This document shows, in pieces, positions 13,916-22,752 of a stretch of DNA of 28,295 nt; position 1 is the stretch's first letter, and the number at the start of each line of letters is the position of its first letter. The DNA lies in the NCBI GenBank assembly GCA_900552465.1, contig URZO01000055.1:1-28295 (forward strand), given 5' to 3'. The notes below the pieces were generated by a model. That model was not told the origin of the DNA. It did no database searches and saw nothing but the letters and a program-made list of their open reading frames with translations. This stretch comes from an uncultured Parabacteroides sp. GTDB taxonomy: Bacteria > Bacteroidota > Bacteroidia > Bacteroidales > Tannerellaceae. The position numbers and the translations under genes were made by a program.

Positions 13916-15373
13916 CTATTTTATGTCGAACAGGGAAGTGACCTCCCGTTTGTCCAGTTTGACTTCTCCCCGGATAAATTCCGGAATATTATATGACTTC
14001 ATACGTAATACATTCTCTGCCGGATCTTTCTGCGGCAAGAGAAACGGTTTACCGAAACGTCCTTCGGCATCCATCGCCGCAATGAACAGACGCGTATAAC
14101 GCCCGTCCAGCCGGCGACTGCTAAAAATAACCCATCGCCCGTCGGACGACCAGGCGTGATAGCTTTCCGTATCGTCACTATTGAGCGGGGCAGTATCCAT
14201 CTCCTTATTATCGGCAAGGCGGATCATCTTCAAATCGGCTTCTTTATGCCAGATAGGAAATGTGGCACAGGCGGCTTCTGTATAAAGCAGATATTTGCCA
14301 TCCGGAGAGAGACGAGGGAAAGAGACGCTCCCTCCTTTCACGGCCGGACTGTAAAGCGTGTCCACCTGTTCGAGCAACTGTCCGGTCTTCTCATCAAATC
14401 CAACCCGGCAAAGGGCGTATTTCAGGGATTTATACTCCATCGGCATTTTCTTTGTCGAGGCTGTACAGAAATAGACTTGTTTTCCATCCGGAGAAAAGGC
14501 GGGAAAAGTCTCCATATTTTCTTTATTGGTAAAGCGCGGGTCGGTCAGAACACGGTTATTGGCTACATCGTATATCATCAGGTCGGAAGCAAGGTCATAG
14601 ACTTCAACGGGCATATGACCGAAATGATAGAATGCCTGATGCGTATCGTTGGAAGAAAAAAGGATATAGCGCCCCGAAGGATGCCACATCGGATAAGTTC
14701 CGGATTTATGGGGTTCCATTTTAGACAAGTCGAGACGCGTCGGCTTTCCACCACGGACAAGGACAGTCGTCCCATTCACGCCACGGGCATGGAACATGAA
14801 GTTTTCAGGCGAATAGTCACAGAAAGAGTGGCAATTGACGCAGCCGTCATGGTTCTGGCGATTCGTCACGATTGCCTTCTCTTCAAAGGATGTCAGGTCA
14901 CGCTGGTAAATTCCCATCCGGTTCCACAGTTCATAGCCCGGTTCAATCAGGCGATAGGCAATCCAAGGATCAATGGGGTCACCTGAGACATAGATCGGGA
15001 AAGGCTTATAGCGGATGCCTTCCGGATGCGCATCGGTCCAGACGGAAACTGTGACATCAAGCATCTTTCCCCGGCAGGCGGAGAGCCATTCTTTCCAGCT
15101 TTTTTCGGGAAACTGCACACATGATCTTCCTTGCTTTCGGGCCAGTTCCTTGCCATCCGCACTCACGACAGCTTCCATTTGCCGCGCTTCAGGCAAACTA
15201 AAATTCAGGGGTGCGATGTTACAGGGAACCGTCACAAAAGTATAATCCGGAAAAATCCGGGGATAATCATTACTGACTGTCTTTGCCTCCTTTGCTCCGG
15301 GCGCACAGGCCACAAGGAAAAAAAGGCTGAGAGATAGAGACAGAAAGAGTTTAAACGGATTCCGCTTTGTCAT
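13916..15373 (-). CDS. Lipoprotein with one CxxCH heme motif and PD40/TolB-like repeats
   Basis: A 485-aa predicted lipoprotein: MTKRNPFKLFLSLSLSLFFL then lipobox LVAC (20-23). An upstream in-frame ATG at 15391 would add six residues before the positively charged start, so 15373 is preferred. An N-terminal domain (about 40-170) leads to NHDGCVNCHSFCDYSPENF, where CVNCH (178-182) matches the c-type heme attachment motif. At least four PD40-type beta-propeller repeats follow: GTYPMWHPSGRYILFSS, ETFPAFSPDGKQVYFCT, VSFPRLSPDGKYLLYTE and ESYHAWSSDGRWVIFSS. The protein would therefore be a membrane-attached propeller with possibly one heme. No cytochrome maturation genes are in the window, so heme attachment is inferred. 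It is followed by a membrane protein gene. Function unknown. Confidence 0.8.
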   Translation of the reverse strand: MTKRNPFKLFLSLSLSLFFLVACAPGAKEAKTVSNDYPRIFPDYTFVTVPCNIAPLNFSLPEARQMEAVVSADGKELARKQGRSCVQFPEKSWKEWLSACRGKMLDVTVSVWTDAHPEGIRYKPFPIYVSGDPIDPWIAYRLIEPGYELWNRMGIYQRDLTSFEEKAIVTNRQNHDGCVNCHSFCDYSPENFMFHARGVNGTTVLVRGGKPTRLDLSKMEPHKSGTYPMWHPSGRYILFSSNDTHQAFYHFGHMPVEVYDLASDLMIYDVANNRVLTDPRFTNKENMETFPAFSPDGKQVYFCTASTKKMPMEYKSLKYALCRVGFDEKTGQLLEQVDTLYSPAVKGGSVSFPRLSPDGKYLLYTEAACATFPIWHKEADLKMIRLADNKEMDTAPLNSDDTESYHAWSSDGRWVIFSSRRLDGRYTRLFIAAMDAEGRFGKPFLLPQKDPAENVLRMKSYNIPEFIRGEVKLDKREVTSLFDIK

Positions 15374-15469
15374 GATTTTATAATTGACCATGGTACTAAT
15401 ATTATCGACTTCCTTTGAAAGCCGGTTCTAATATAAAATATTCTTCCGGGATTACCACTTTTCTTATTC

Positions 15470-15505
15470 AAAAAAGGGATGTTGCAAAAAGTAATGCAAC
15501 ATCCC
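15470..15505 (-). terminator. Intrinsic terminator of the susC2-susD2 operon
   Basis: GGGATGTTGC (15476-15485) and GCAACATCCC (15496-15505) form a perfect 10-bp stem with a 10-base loop. On the minus strand it is followed by a six-T run (15475-15470). It lies 32 bases beyond the susD2 stop and separates this operon from the heme-motif lipoprotein gene on the same strand. Confidence 0.9.
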
Positions 15506-15536
15506 CTCTTATTAAGTTCAGTCAGACGGGAGACAA

Positions 15537-17192
15537 TTAATTATATCCCTCGTTCTGTACCAGCTTCTTATTGATTTCCATCTGTGTAAGCGGAATCGGT
15601 AACAGTTCGTTATGTTTCTGGAACTTGTAGGTTTCACCACTTACGACATTCTTGCCTGTGATCTTCACATTATAGTCACCTTCCGCATTGAGCGTCTTTG
15701 TCACATCACCGTCATAACGAAGGATCTGGAAACCACTCAGGGTAGAAGTCAGCAAGCCCCAACGTTTCAAGTCGGAACGACGAAGACCTTCGCTGGCAAA
15801 CTCGACGCGGCGTTCGCGGCGCAGCAACTCACGCAGTGTGCTCTGGCTGTTGTATTTCGCCGTATTTACATCCGGCATGCCGGCACGTGAACGAACGAGA
15901 TTCATACATTCGATGGCTTCGTCCATGTTCTGGTTCAGCTCGATATCACATTCGGCTATTGTCAGCAATACTTCTGCATAACGGAAGATCGGGAAATGCA
16001 TGGTTGCACTTTCCACATCGCTAAACTGTGTCAGGTTCTGCAGGAATTTCTTTACCTGCAAGCCTGTCTTGCTGGCATTGTCGGCGTTGTTGCCATAGTC
16101 ATTGTTTTTTGATCCGTCGGAGAAGAGAGCACGCAAGGAGTTATAACATCCGTCAGGTGTCGCTTTATAACCATCGTCATAGATCTGACCCGGATAGAGA
16201 ACAGTGGCACGCAGACGCGGGTCACGGTTTACGAACGGATTAGATTCATCGTAGTCTCCATCAGCTTTCGCTTCTTCGATCGTACGTCCGTCATTCATTT
16301 CATAGGCTTCAACCAGATTGACCGTCGGTACGACTGACGACCATCCGCCGATCATGTTCGGCATGAAAGGAGGCAGATACAATTTGTTTTCTGTACTTTC
16401 CAGATAAGTATGGCTCAGGATCGTTTCCGAGTTACACTGGTTGGCTACCAGGAAAGCGTCTGCATAACTCATATTGGTAGGCAATGAGAACTGTCCGCTG
16501 CTCTGAATAGACTTGGCATAGCTGAGCGCATTTGTGTAATCGCCACGATAAAGATAGTAGCGCATCAGCACTGCCTCAGCAGCCTGCTTGTTGATACGGC
16601 CTTCCTCTGTTGCACTGCGGTTTGGCAAATACTGAAGACAGTCTTTCAATTCAGACACAATAAATTCCCGGATTGTTGCAACATCCGTACGGGGCAACTG
16701 TGCATCCTCGGGAGTTTCCAATACATCTGTAAAGAACGGATAATCTCCATACTGTTCTGTTTTCCAGAAATAAAGCATGGCACGGATAGCACGTACTTCG
16801 GCTTTGTACTGGTTCTGTTTTTCTGTAGAACCCCACTCTATCTTATTTTCATTTGCCAGATATTCGTTGCAGGAACGGATATCGAGGAACTTGAAAAAGT
16901 CCGTACCGGAATCACTGGGCTGCATATTCCCATTGGCGATCGGTTTGTAACCTTCCCATGCGAAATAGTTGAAGAGGTTATCCGATGCGGTATCCCAATA
17001 CATCATATTGTAACCGCCATAGATCGGTTCAAGCAAATTGTAGCAACCTACCATTGCCAGATAAGCATCATCTTCCGTCTGCCAGAAAGTAGTAGGAGAC
17101 AAAGAGTCTGTCGGATAACGGTCAAGGAAATCGGAACAGCTTGACATCATAAGCGACAGTGCAATTGTTATATAAATTAGAAATCTTTTCAT
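15537..17192 (-). CDS. SusD/RagB-family outer-membrane nutrient-binding lipoprotein (PUL 2)
   Basis: A 551-aa surface lipoprotein. The signal peptide MKRFLIYITIALSLMMSSC ends in a lipobox (MSSC), then SDFLDRYPTDSLSPTTFWQT, the classic SusD N-terminus. Other family features are EVRAIRAMLYFWKTEQYGDY, FRYAEVLLTIAECDIELNQ, LRELLRRERRVEFASEGLRR with SDLKRWG, and a C-terminal LLPIPLTQMEIN. It lies 21 bases downstream of susC2 and should bind the oligomer that SusC2 imports. Base composition is visibly less GC-rich than the PUL 1 pair. No enzyme gene accompanies the pair; the operon ends at the terminator at 15470-15505. Ligand unknown. Confidence 0.94.
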   Translation of the reverse strand: MKRFLIYITIALSLMMSSCSDFLDRYPTDSLSPTTFWQTEDDAYLAMVGCYNLLEPIYGGYNMMYWDTASDNLFNYFAWEGYKPIANGNMQPSDSGTDFFKFLDIRSCNEYLANENKIEWGSTEKQNQYKAEVRAIRAMLYFWKTEQYGDYPFFTDVLETPEDAQLPRTDVATIREFIVSELKDCLQYLPNRSATEEGRINKQAAEAVLMRYYLYRGDYTNALSYAKSIQSSGQFSLPTNMSYADAFLVANQCNSETILSHTYLESTENKLYLPPFMPNMIGGWSSVVPTVNLVEAYEMNDGRTIEEAKADGDYDESNPFVNRDPRLRATVLYPGQIYDDGYKATPDGCYNSLRALFSDGSKNNDYGNNADNASKTGLQVKKFLQNLTQFSDVESATMHFPIFRYAEVLLTIAECDIELNQNMDEAIECMNLVRSRAGMPDVNTAKYNSQSTLRELLRRERRVEFASEGLRRSDLKRWGLLTSTLSGFQILRYDGDVTKTLNAEGDYNVKITGKNVVSGETYKFQKHNELLPIPLTQMEINKKLVQNEGYN

Positions 17193-17213
17193 CTTGTGAA
17201 TCTCTTTAAATGG

Positions 17214-20200
17214 TTAGAAAGTAAGATTAATACCTACTGAATTGACAATTGTCTGCGGGAAAGCGTTACCACGTCCGGCCGGTGCTTCAGGATCCCATCC
17301 TTTCAACATACCGGTGATAGTAAACAAGTTCTGTCCGCTGTAGTAGAGACGCAGGCGGGAAATGCCGACCTTGCTGAGGATCGTCTTCGGGAATGTATAA
17401 CCGATCTGCAGGTCTTTCATACGAAGATAAGATGCATTCGGAACCCAGATGTCGGATTGTTCGGTATTGATATCGGCATTCGGCGTAGCCAGGCGCGGAT
17501 ATTCAGCATTTGTATTTTCGGGTGTCCAGCTATCAAGCCACAAGGTATTCGGTTTTGCAGTAGAAGCACTCAGTCCTCCACGGCCTTCCGAAATAATACT
17601 GGAAACACCTGCCGCTCCCTGGAAGAATGCTACCAAATCAAAGTTACGGTAGTTTAGTCCTAAATGGAAACCGAATGCGACTTTCGGGTCGGTAGATCCT
17701 AAGATTTTACGGTCGTCAGGTGTAATCTTACCGTCACCGTTTCTATCTACATATTTTACATCACCAAGGCGACGTTCTTTTGTAGTGAAGGCATATTCGG
17801 GCCATGTCTCCAATTCTTTAGGATCATTGAAGATCCCTGCTGTTTCATAAGCATAAATACTGTTCATCGGATGACCTACCCAGTTAACTGCTGTGTAGTT
17901 GTCGATACCTGTGACATATTCATATTCGTTTGTACCGATGTCCAATACGCGGTTCCGGTTGAAGGCTACGTTACCACCGAAGGTAAAGCCGACTTTACCG
18001 AACTGATCGTTATAGTCAATGGAAAGTTCGACACCGCTGTTACGGATCTTTGCCAAGTTCGCCCAATAGCTGTCCAATGCATAAATCGCTCCGGTATTCA
18101 TCTTCATCAAAATACCTGAAGTCGTCTTATTGTAATATTCAGCCGTGAAAGTGATCTTATCAAGTAACGCTACATCAAGAGCAGCTCCCCAACTGGTTGT
18201 TTCCTCCCATTTCAAATTAGAGTTAACAGCATAATAAGTATGGGCACCTGATGCCAAAGAATTACCCAAAGCATAATCCTTACCAAGTGTCATAATAGAT
18301 ATAGCAGGATAATAACTTGAATTACCATTACCATCGAGAATCTCCTGGTTTCCTAACTTACCCCAGGAAGCACGGATCTTCAGGTTGTTTACCTTCTCGC
18401 GGAGTCCGTCGAAGAAACCTTCTTCCGATATACGCCACCCTGCTGATACGGAAGGGAAAGTACCCCAACGATTATCTTTTGAGAAACGGGATGAACCATC
18501 ATGACGGATATTGGCTTCGAAAAGATATTTGCCCGCATAATCGTAATTGATACGCCCGAACCAGGAGATCATCGCCAACTGCTGATTGAAACCTTCTGCT
18601 TTCGCGGTGGAAGCGGAACCGGCGTTGATGTCGGTCAATGAATTATTCGGGAAACCTTTACGGTAAGCATAAGTCTTCTTATATGTATAAAGCTCGGAAT
18701 GGAAACCGGCCAGGACATTCAGGTTGTGGTTTCCAAACGATTTCTTATACTCCGGCGTGATATCGGCAGTAATACGGTCGTAAGAGATATTATTGATCTC
18801 TTTCGCGGTCGTACCTTGCGCATAAGTCGGGTTATACTGGATACGTTTGCTGTATTTATCTTTATCTTCCATATACAGCTTGTAAGCCACCTGCGCTTTC
18901 AATGAAAGACCGGGGATGAAAGTATATTTCAATGAACCGATCCCCAGAAGGTTGTGTGTTTTCTGGTTCTGCGTTCCTCCTTCCTGAATCCAGGCAAGCG
19001 GGTTACCGTCGGACACAGCACCGTAGGTACCGTCTTCATACTGGCCTACCACCATCGGAGAGATACGGTTCAACAAGCGCAGGATCTGCGCAACGCTACC
19101 GTCATCATAAGCTCCTACCGGCGAATTGATCCGTTGCTGGGTATATGCCAGACTAAAATTAGCCTCCATATTCTTCATCGGATTCATATCCAGGTTCAGA
19201 CGCATATTGTACTGGTTCTTGTTAAAGTTGTCGATGATACCGTCTTGTCCCTGATAACCGACAGAAGCCATATAGCGCGCCGTCTCGTTTCCGCCGTTTA
19301 CATTTACATTGTGGGTCTGCTGGAATGCTGTCTTATAGACGAGATCATGCCAGTCGGTGTTCGGATAGTTTACCGGATCAGAGCCATCGCGGTATTTTTG
19401 TATCTCTTCAGCCGTATAGATAGGCTGGTCTCCTTCATACTGAAGGGCGGCATTCCAATACTCGGCAACCTGTGCAGAAGAAAAGAATTCCGGAATACTG
19501 GTAGCTTTAGTCAAACCGAAGTTACCGGAGTAACTGATAGATGCTTTTCCTGATTTACCCCGCTTGGTAGTAATCAATATAACACCATTCGCGGCTTTTG
19601 AGCCATAAATGGCCGAAGAAGCCGCGTCTTTCAGTACTGAAATGGTTTCGATATCGTTGGCATCGATATCATTCATAGTCGATTCAACTCCATCAACTAT
19701 AACCATCGGGTCGGCAGAATTCAACGTACCCGTACCACGTACACGGATCGTACCCGTATCGGAACCTGGCTGTCCACTGCTCTGTTTTACGCTAACCCCG
19801 GGAAGCAATCCCTGCAAACCAGATGAAACGTTGGTGATAGGGCGGTTCTCAAACAATTTGTTGTCGACATTCGCCACAGATCCCGTCACATTGACTTTTT
19901 TCTGTGTACCGTACCCTACGACCACCACTTCTTCGAGTTTCTGGGTATCTTCCCGCAAATCGATTTTGAGATCGCTCTGCCCGGTGTACTTGACTTCAGC
20001 TGTCAGATAGCCGATAAAAGAGACTTGGATAATGTCTCCGTTTTTGACGTCGGTTAAAACAAAGTTACCATCCATGTCGGTACTTACACCATTAGTCGTT
20101 CCCTTTACCATGACAGCCGCACCGGCTACTGGTCCGAACGAATCTGCTACTGTACCTTTTACCTGTTTTTGCTGCTGGGTAATGTTTACCTCCGGAAGAG

Positions 20201-20285
20201 GTGTTACCTCCGCCCGAACGGCGGTTCCGGAACCTAAAGCAGTGGATAACAGAACCAGACAAACTGGTTTAGCAATTTTCCGCAT
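17214..20285 (-). CDS. SusC/RagA-family TonB-linked outer-membrane transporter (PUL 2)
   Basis: A 1023-aa TonB-dependent importer. It shows a signal peptide (about 1-25), a short linker, a carboxypeptidase-D-like regulatory domain (QVKGTVADSFGPVAGAAVMV to about 110), the conserved LEEVVVVGYGTQKKVNVTGS box, a plug with DPMVIVDGVESTMNDIDAND and SVLKDAASSAIYGSKAANGV, and the barrel ending SVGINLTF. There is no obvious STN domain. It shares the SusC core motifs with the PUL 1 protein but differs clearly elsewhere, so this is not a recent duplication. About 400 bp of AT-rich, gene-free DNA precede it. I found no strong -7 box on its strand there. Confidence 0.95.
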   Translation of the reverse strand: MRKIAKPVCLVLLSTALGSGTAVRAEVTPLPEVNITQQQKQVKGTVADSFGPVAGAAVMVKGTTNGVSTDMDGNFVLTDVKNGDIIQVSFIGYLTAEVKYTGQSDLKIDLREDTQKLEEVVVVGYGTQKKVNVTGSVANVDNKLFENRPITNVSSGLQGLLPGVSVKQSSGQPGSDTGTIRVRGTGTLNSADPMVIVDGVESTMNDIDANDIETISVLKDAASSAIYGSKAANGVILITTKRGKSGKASISYSGNFGLTKATSIPEFFSSAQVAEYWNAALQYEGDQPIYTAEEIQKYRDGSDPVNYPNTDWHDLVYKTAFQQTHNVNVNGGNETARYMASVGYQGQDGIIDNFNKNQYNMRLNLDMNPMKNMEANFSLAYTQQRINSPVGAYDDGSVAQILRLLNRISPMVVGQYEDGTYGAVSDGNPLAWIQEGGTQNQKTHNLLGIGSLKYTFIPGLSLKAQVAYKLYMEDKDKYSKRIQYNPTYAQGTTAKEINNISYDRITADITPEYKKSFGNHNLNVLAGFHSELYTYKKTYAYRKGFPNNSLTDINAGSASTAKAEGFNQQLAMISWFGRINYDYAGKYLFEANIRHDGSSRFSKDNRWGTFPSVSAGWRISEEGFFDGLREKVNNLKIRASWGKLGNQEILDGNGNSSYYPAISIMTLGKDYALGNSLASGAHTYYAVNSNLKWEETTSWGAALDVALLDKITFTAEYYNKTTSGILMKMNTGAIYALDSYWANLAKIRNSGVELSIDYNDQFGKVGFTFGGNVAFNRNRVLDIGTNEYEYVTGIDNYTAVNWVGHPMNSIYAYETAGIFNDPKELETWPEYAFTTKERRLGDVKYVDRNGDGKITPDDRKILGSTDPKVAFGFHLGLNYRNFDLVAFFQGAAGVSSIISEGRGGLSASTAKPNTLWLDSWTPENTNAEYPRLATPNADINTEQSDIWVPNASYLRMKDLQIGYTFPKTILSKVGISRLRLYYSGQNLFTITGMLKGWDPEAPAGRGNAFPQTIVNSVGINLTF

Positions 20286-20671
20286 ACCATTTAATTTTAA
20301 GGTTGTACATAAAAAATAAAGAAAATCTCAATCAATAGACGCATGTTTACCCTTTTCAGTAATATGAACTCTTTTACGGTTAAACATTGTGTTTTTTGGC
20401 ATCAAACTATCAGATTATATCTTCGTGGCTTGAATACGAAGGCAAAGAAAGTAATATTTTCATTAATTAGTGTACGAGAAACGTTAAAATATCGACGGGA
20501 GGTACTTTTTTTACTATTAAGGGAGAAAAATCAAGCTTTTAACGAGCTAAAACGCCTTTGTGGCTATAAATTTCTTTGTTATCTATATCAAACAACTGGC
20601 AACTATAATTATCAAAAGGGTTCAATAGTTTACCAGACTTGGCTGGCTTTCAGTGGCATCAGATAAAGAAA
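20286..20671. other. Gene-free AT-rich region upstream of susC2
   Basis: About 390 bp between the susC2 start and the flavin-reductase terminator. A 107-codon open frame on the plus strand (20343-20666) has no recognisable domain, no plausible start context and a composition like non-coding DNA. I see a weak inverted pair (CTTCGT 20421-20426, ACGAAG 20436-20441) but no exact TAnnTTTG box on the minus strand. The region probably holds the susC2 promoter and a long leader, but nothing specific can be placed. Confidence 0.5.
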
Positions 20672-20702
20672 AATGCCCGGGAGATTATCTCTCCCAGGCA
20701 TT
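20667..20702 (-). terminator. Terminator overlapping the 3' end of the flavin reductase-like gene
   Basis: AATGCCCGGGAGA (20672-20684) and TCTCCCAGGCATT (20690-20702) form a 13-bp stem with one mismatch (C-A, or G-U in the minus-strand RNA). On the minus strand a T-rich tail (ATTTTTCTT) follows. The gene's last five codons form the 5' arm and its TAA stop (20687-20685) sits in the five-base loop. Confidence 0.8.
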
Positions 20703-21191
20703 CACGATCTCTGCCACATATACATTGTGCGGATTGCCGGCCATTGCGCTATACCATTTCTCGTACAAAGCCGGATCGACAAAATGGTCTTTGTCCATCT
20801 TCGTCACATAAAGAGTTTTACATTCGAGCGTCAGGCGTGCTTCCCTGAAACAGGGATTGCCGGACTCGGTGAAATACGGAGTCAGGCCGGTCGCAGCCAC
20901 CTTGTCGATATCGCGGCCTGATTTCGACCCGCATATCTTATGGGTTGCCTTATGTTCTTCACCCAGGAAAGAGAGCGTAAAAGCACCTTTGGCATCGACA
21001 AACTCGCGGGTATAACGCTCCGGACGGATAAAGACGAACACCACCGGTTTGTTCCATAGGAAGCCCACACCACCCCAACTTGCCGTCATCATGTTAAACT
21101 TGTCCTCATCGCCGGCGCTCACCAGCATCCACTCTTTTCCGATAATCTCTATAAAATTGTCCTTGATCAGACTCGGTTCAATTGCTTTCAT
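20685..21191 (-). CDS. Flavin reductase-like (FMN-binding split-barrel) protein
   Basis: A 168-aa cytosolic protein of the flavin reductase/flavoredoxin-like family, expected to bind FMN and pass electrons from NAD(P)H or another donor. The N-terminal pattern GKEWMLVSAGDEDKFNMMTA then SWGGVGFLWNKPVVFVFIRP with RYTREFVDAKGAFTLSFLGE is typical of the split barrel. A central CGSKSGRDIDKVAATGLTPY follows, then the C-terminal strands LECKTLYVTKMDKDHFVDPA and PHNVYVAEIVNAWER. It is divergent from the alanine symporter gene and appears to be a single-gene unit with its own promoter and terminator. The reaction partner is unknown. Confidence 0.87.
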   Translation of the reverse strand: MKAIEPSLIKDNFIEIIGKEWMLVSAGDEDKFNMMTASWGGVGFLWNKPVVFVFIRPERYTREFVDAKGAFTLSFLGEEHKATHKICGSKSGRDIDKVAATGLTPYFTESGNPCFREARLTLECKTLYVTKMDKDHFVDPALYEKWYSAMAGNPHNVYVAEIVNAWER

Positions 21192-21217
21192 AACTTAATA
21201 CCTTATTAATGTACATT

Positions 21218-21225
21218 CAAAGATA
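21218..21225 (-). promoter_or_regulatory. -7 box for the flavin reductase-like gene
   Basis: Minus-strand TATCTTTG, an exact TAnnTTTG match, predicts a start near 21211 and a leader of about 20 bases. No TTG was found at the expected -33 distance. Confidence 0.42.
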
Positions 21226-21277
21226 CGGAATTATTTATTTATCATATACTTATTAACCCTTAATTTGGATTCCCTTC

Positions 21278-21308
21278 TTGTCTATTCCGAATAATTTCTT
21301 TAGGTTTG
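21278..21308 (+). promoter_or_regulatory. Promoter of the alanine/glycine symporter gene
   Basis: TTG at 21278-21280, a 20-bp spacer and TAGGTTTG at 21301-21308 match the Bacteroidota consensus at both boxes. The predicted start near 21315 gives a leader of roughly 37 bases to the ATG at 21352. Confidence 0.55.
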
Positions 21309-21351
21309 TACGCTAATATTCGCGTAATTATCAAGACAATAAACTGCCTCA

Positions 21352-22752
21352 ATGGAAATACTAAACAACTGGATCAGCGGAGCGAACAATATCTTATGGT
21401 CGTACATCCTGATCATTATGCTATTAGGATGCGCCCTCTGGTTCACCTTCAAAACCCGTTTCGTCCAATTCCGCATGTTCCGGGAGATGATACGCGTACT
21501 CGGCGATTCCGCCAATAAAGCCCATGAGGGCGAGAAACATATTTCCTCTTTCCAGGCTTTCGCCGTGTCGCTTGCCAGCCGTGTCGGGACGGGCAATCTT
21601 GCCGGAGTCGCCACAGCCATTGCCGTAGGCGGACCGGGAGCGGTGTTCTGGATGTGGATTATCGCCCTGCTGGGTTCATCCAGCGCCTTTGTCGAATCGA
21701 CGCTGGCACAGCTTTATAAACGGAAAGGGAAAGACTCTTTTATCGGAGGACCGGCCTATTATATGCGCTACGGGTTAGGGCTGAACTGGATGGGAGTCCT
21801 GTTTGCCATCCTGATCTCCATCACCTTCGGTTTCGCTTTCAACTCGGTTCAGAGCAATACGATTTGCGCCGCCTTGCAGGGTTCGTTCGATTTCGACCCG
21901 GCTATCGTCGGGGGAATCCTGACGGTGTTGACGCTGGCTATTATCTTCGGAGGAATCCAGCGTATTGCCAAGGTGAGCAGCGTGATTGTCCCGGTTATGG
22001 CGTTGGGATATGTGGCATTGGCCTTAGGCATCGTGCTCTTCAATATCACCGAACTACCAGGCGTCATCCGGCTGATCGTAGGTAGCGCATTCGGGTGGGA
22101 ACAGGCATTGGGCGGTACGGTCGGCGCAGCGCTGATGCAGGGGATCAAACGCGGGTTGTTCAGCAATGAGGCCGGTATGGGTTCGGCCCCAAATGTGGCG
22201 GCAACAGCATCCGTGACGCATCCGGTGAAACAGGGGCTTATCCAGACGTTGGGCGTTTTCACCGATACCCTGCTGATTTGTACATGTACGGCTTTCATCA
22301 TCCTTTTCAGCGGTGCACCGTTGGACGGTTCGGTGAATGGGGTACAACTGACGCAACACGCCCTCACACTCGAAATAGGGAAAGCCGGAGGCATATTCGT
22401 AGCCGTGGCAATCTTCTTGTTCGCTTTCAGCAGCATCATCGGAAACTACTATTACGGGGAAGCGAACATACGGTATATCACTCCTAAAAAAAGTATTTTA
22501 TACATCTACCGCCTACTGGTCGGCGGGATGGTCATGTTCGGAGCATTGGCAAGCCTCGACCTCGCCTGGAGCTTGGCAGATATAACAATGGCCCTGATGA
22601 CGATTTGCAACCTTATCGCCATCTCGCTACTAAGCAAACAGGCCTTCCTGCTGCTCCATGATTATATCGGACAGAAACGTAGCGGCATTAAAAGCCCGAC
22701 ATTCGACAAGAACAGGATACCGGAACTAAGGGACAAGGCGGAATGCTGGTAA
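21352..22752 (+). CDS. Alanine/glycine:cation symporter (AGCS family)
   Basis: A 466-aa Na+- or H+-coupled amino-acid importer of the inner membrane. Family landmarks include LGCALWFTFKTRFVQFRMFR near the N-terminus, FQAFAVSLASRVGTGNLAGV (the conserved region around substrate and Na+ sites), GPGAVFWMWIIALLGSSSAF with VESTLAQLYK, FIGGPAYYMRYGLGLNWMG, GIKRGLFSNEAGMGSAPNVA and SSIIGNYYYGEANIRYI. About ten or eleven hydrophobic segments and the length fit AGCS. Its stop codon is immediately followed, with no gap, by the stop codon of the convergent M16 peptidase gene, so any terminator would lie inside the neighbour's coding sequence. Likely substrates are alanine or glycine; specificity is not readable. 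Confidence 0.94.
   Translation: MEILNNWISGANNILWSYILIIMLLGCALWFTFKTRFVQFRMFREMIRVLGDSANKAHEGEKHISSFQAFAVSLASRVGTGNLAGVATAIAVGGPGAVFWMWIIALLGSSSAFVESTLAQLYKRKGKDSFIGGPAYYMRYGLGLNWMGVLFAILISITFGFAFNSVQSNTICAALQGSFDFDPAIVGGILTVLTLAIIFGGIQRIAKVSSVIVPVMALGYVALALGIVLFNITELPGVIRLIVGSAFGWEQALGGTVGAALMQGIKRGLFSNEAGMGSAPNVAATASVTHPVKQGLIQTLGVFTDTLLICTCTAFIILFSGAPLDGSVNGVQLTQHALTLEIGKAGGIFVAVAIFLFAFSSIIGNYYYGEANIRYITPKKSILYIYRLLVGGMVMFGALASLDLAWSLADITMALMTICNLIAISLLSKQAFLLLHDYIGQKRSGIKSPTFDKNRIPELRDKAECW

Noticed and set aside
8035..20285. Recent tandem duplication of the two SusCD pairs
   Set aside because: The proteins share only the conserved SusC/SusD family motifs; lengths, barrel sequences and base composition differ.
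20343..20666. 107-codon plus-strand frame before the flavin reductase terminator
   Set aside because: AT-rich, no domain, no good start context, and it ends next to a terminator of the opposite strand; treated as non-coding.
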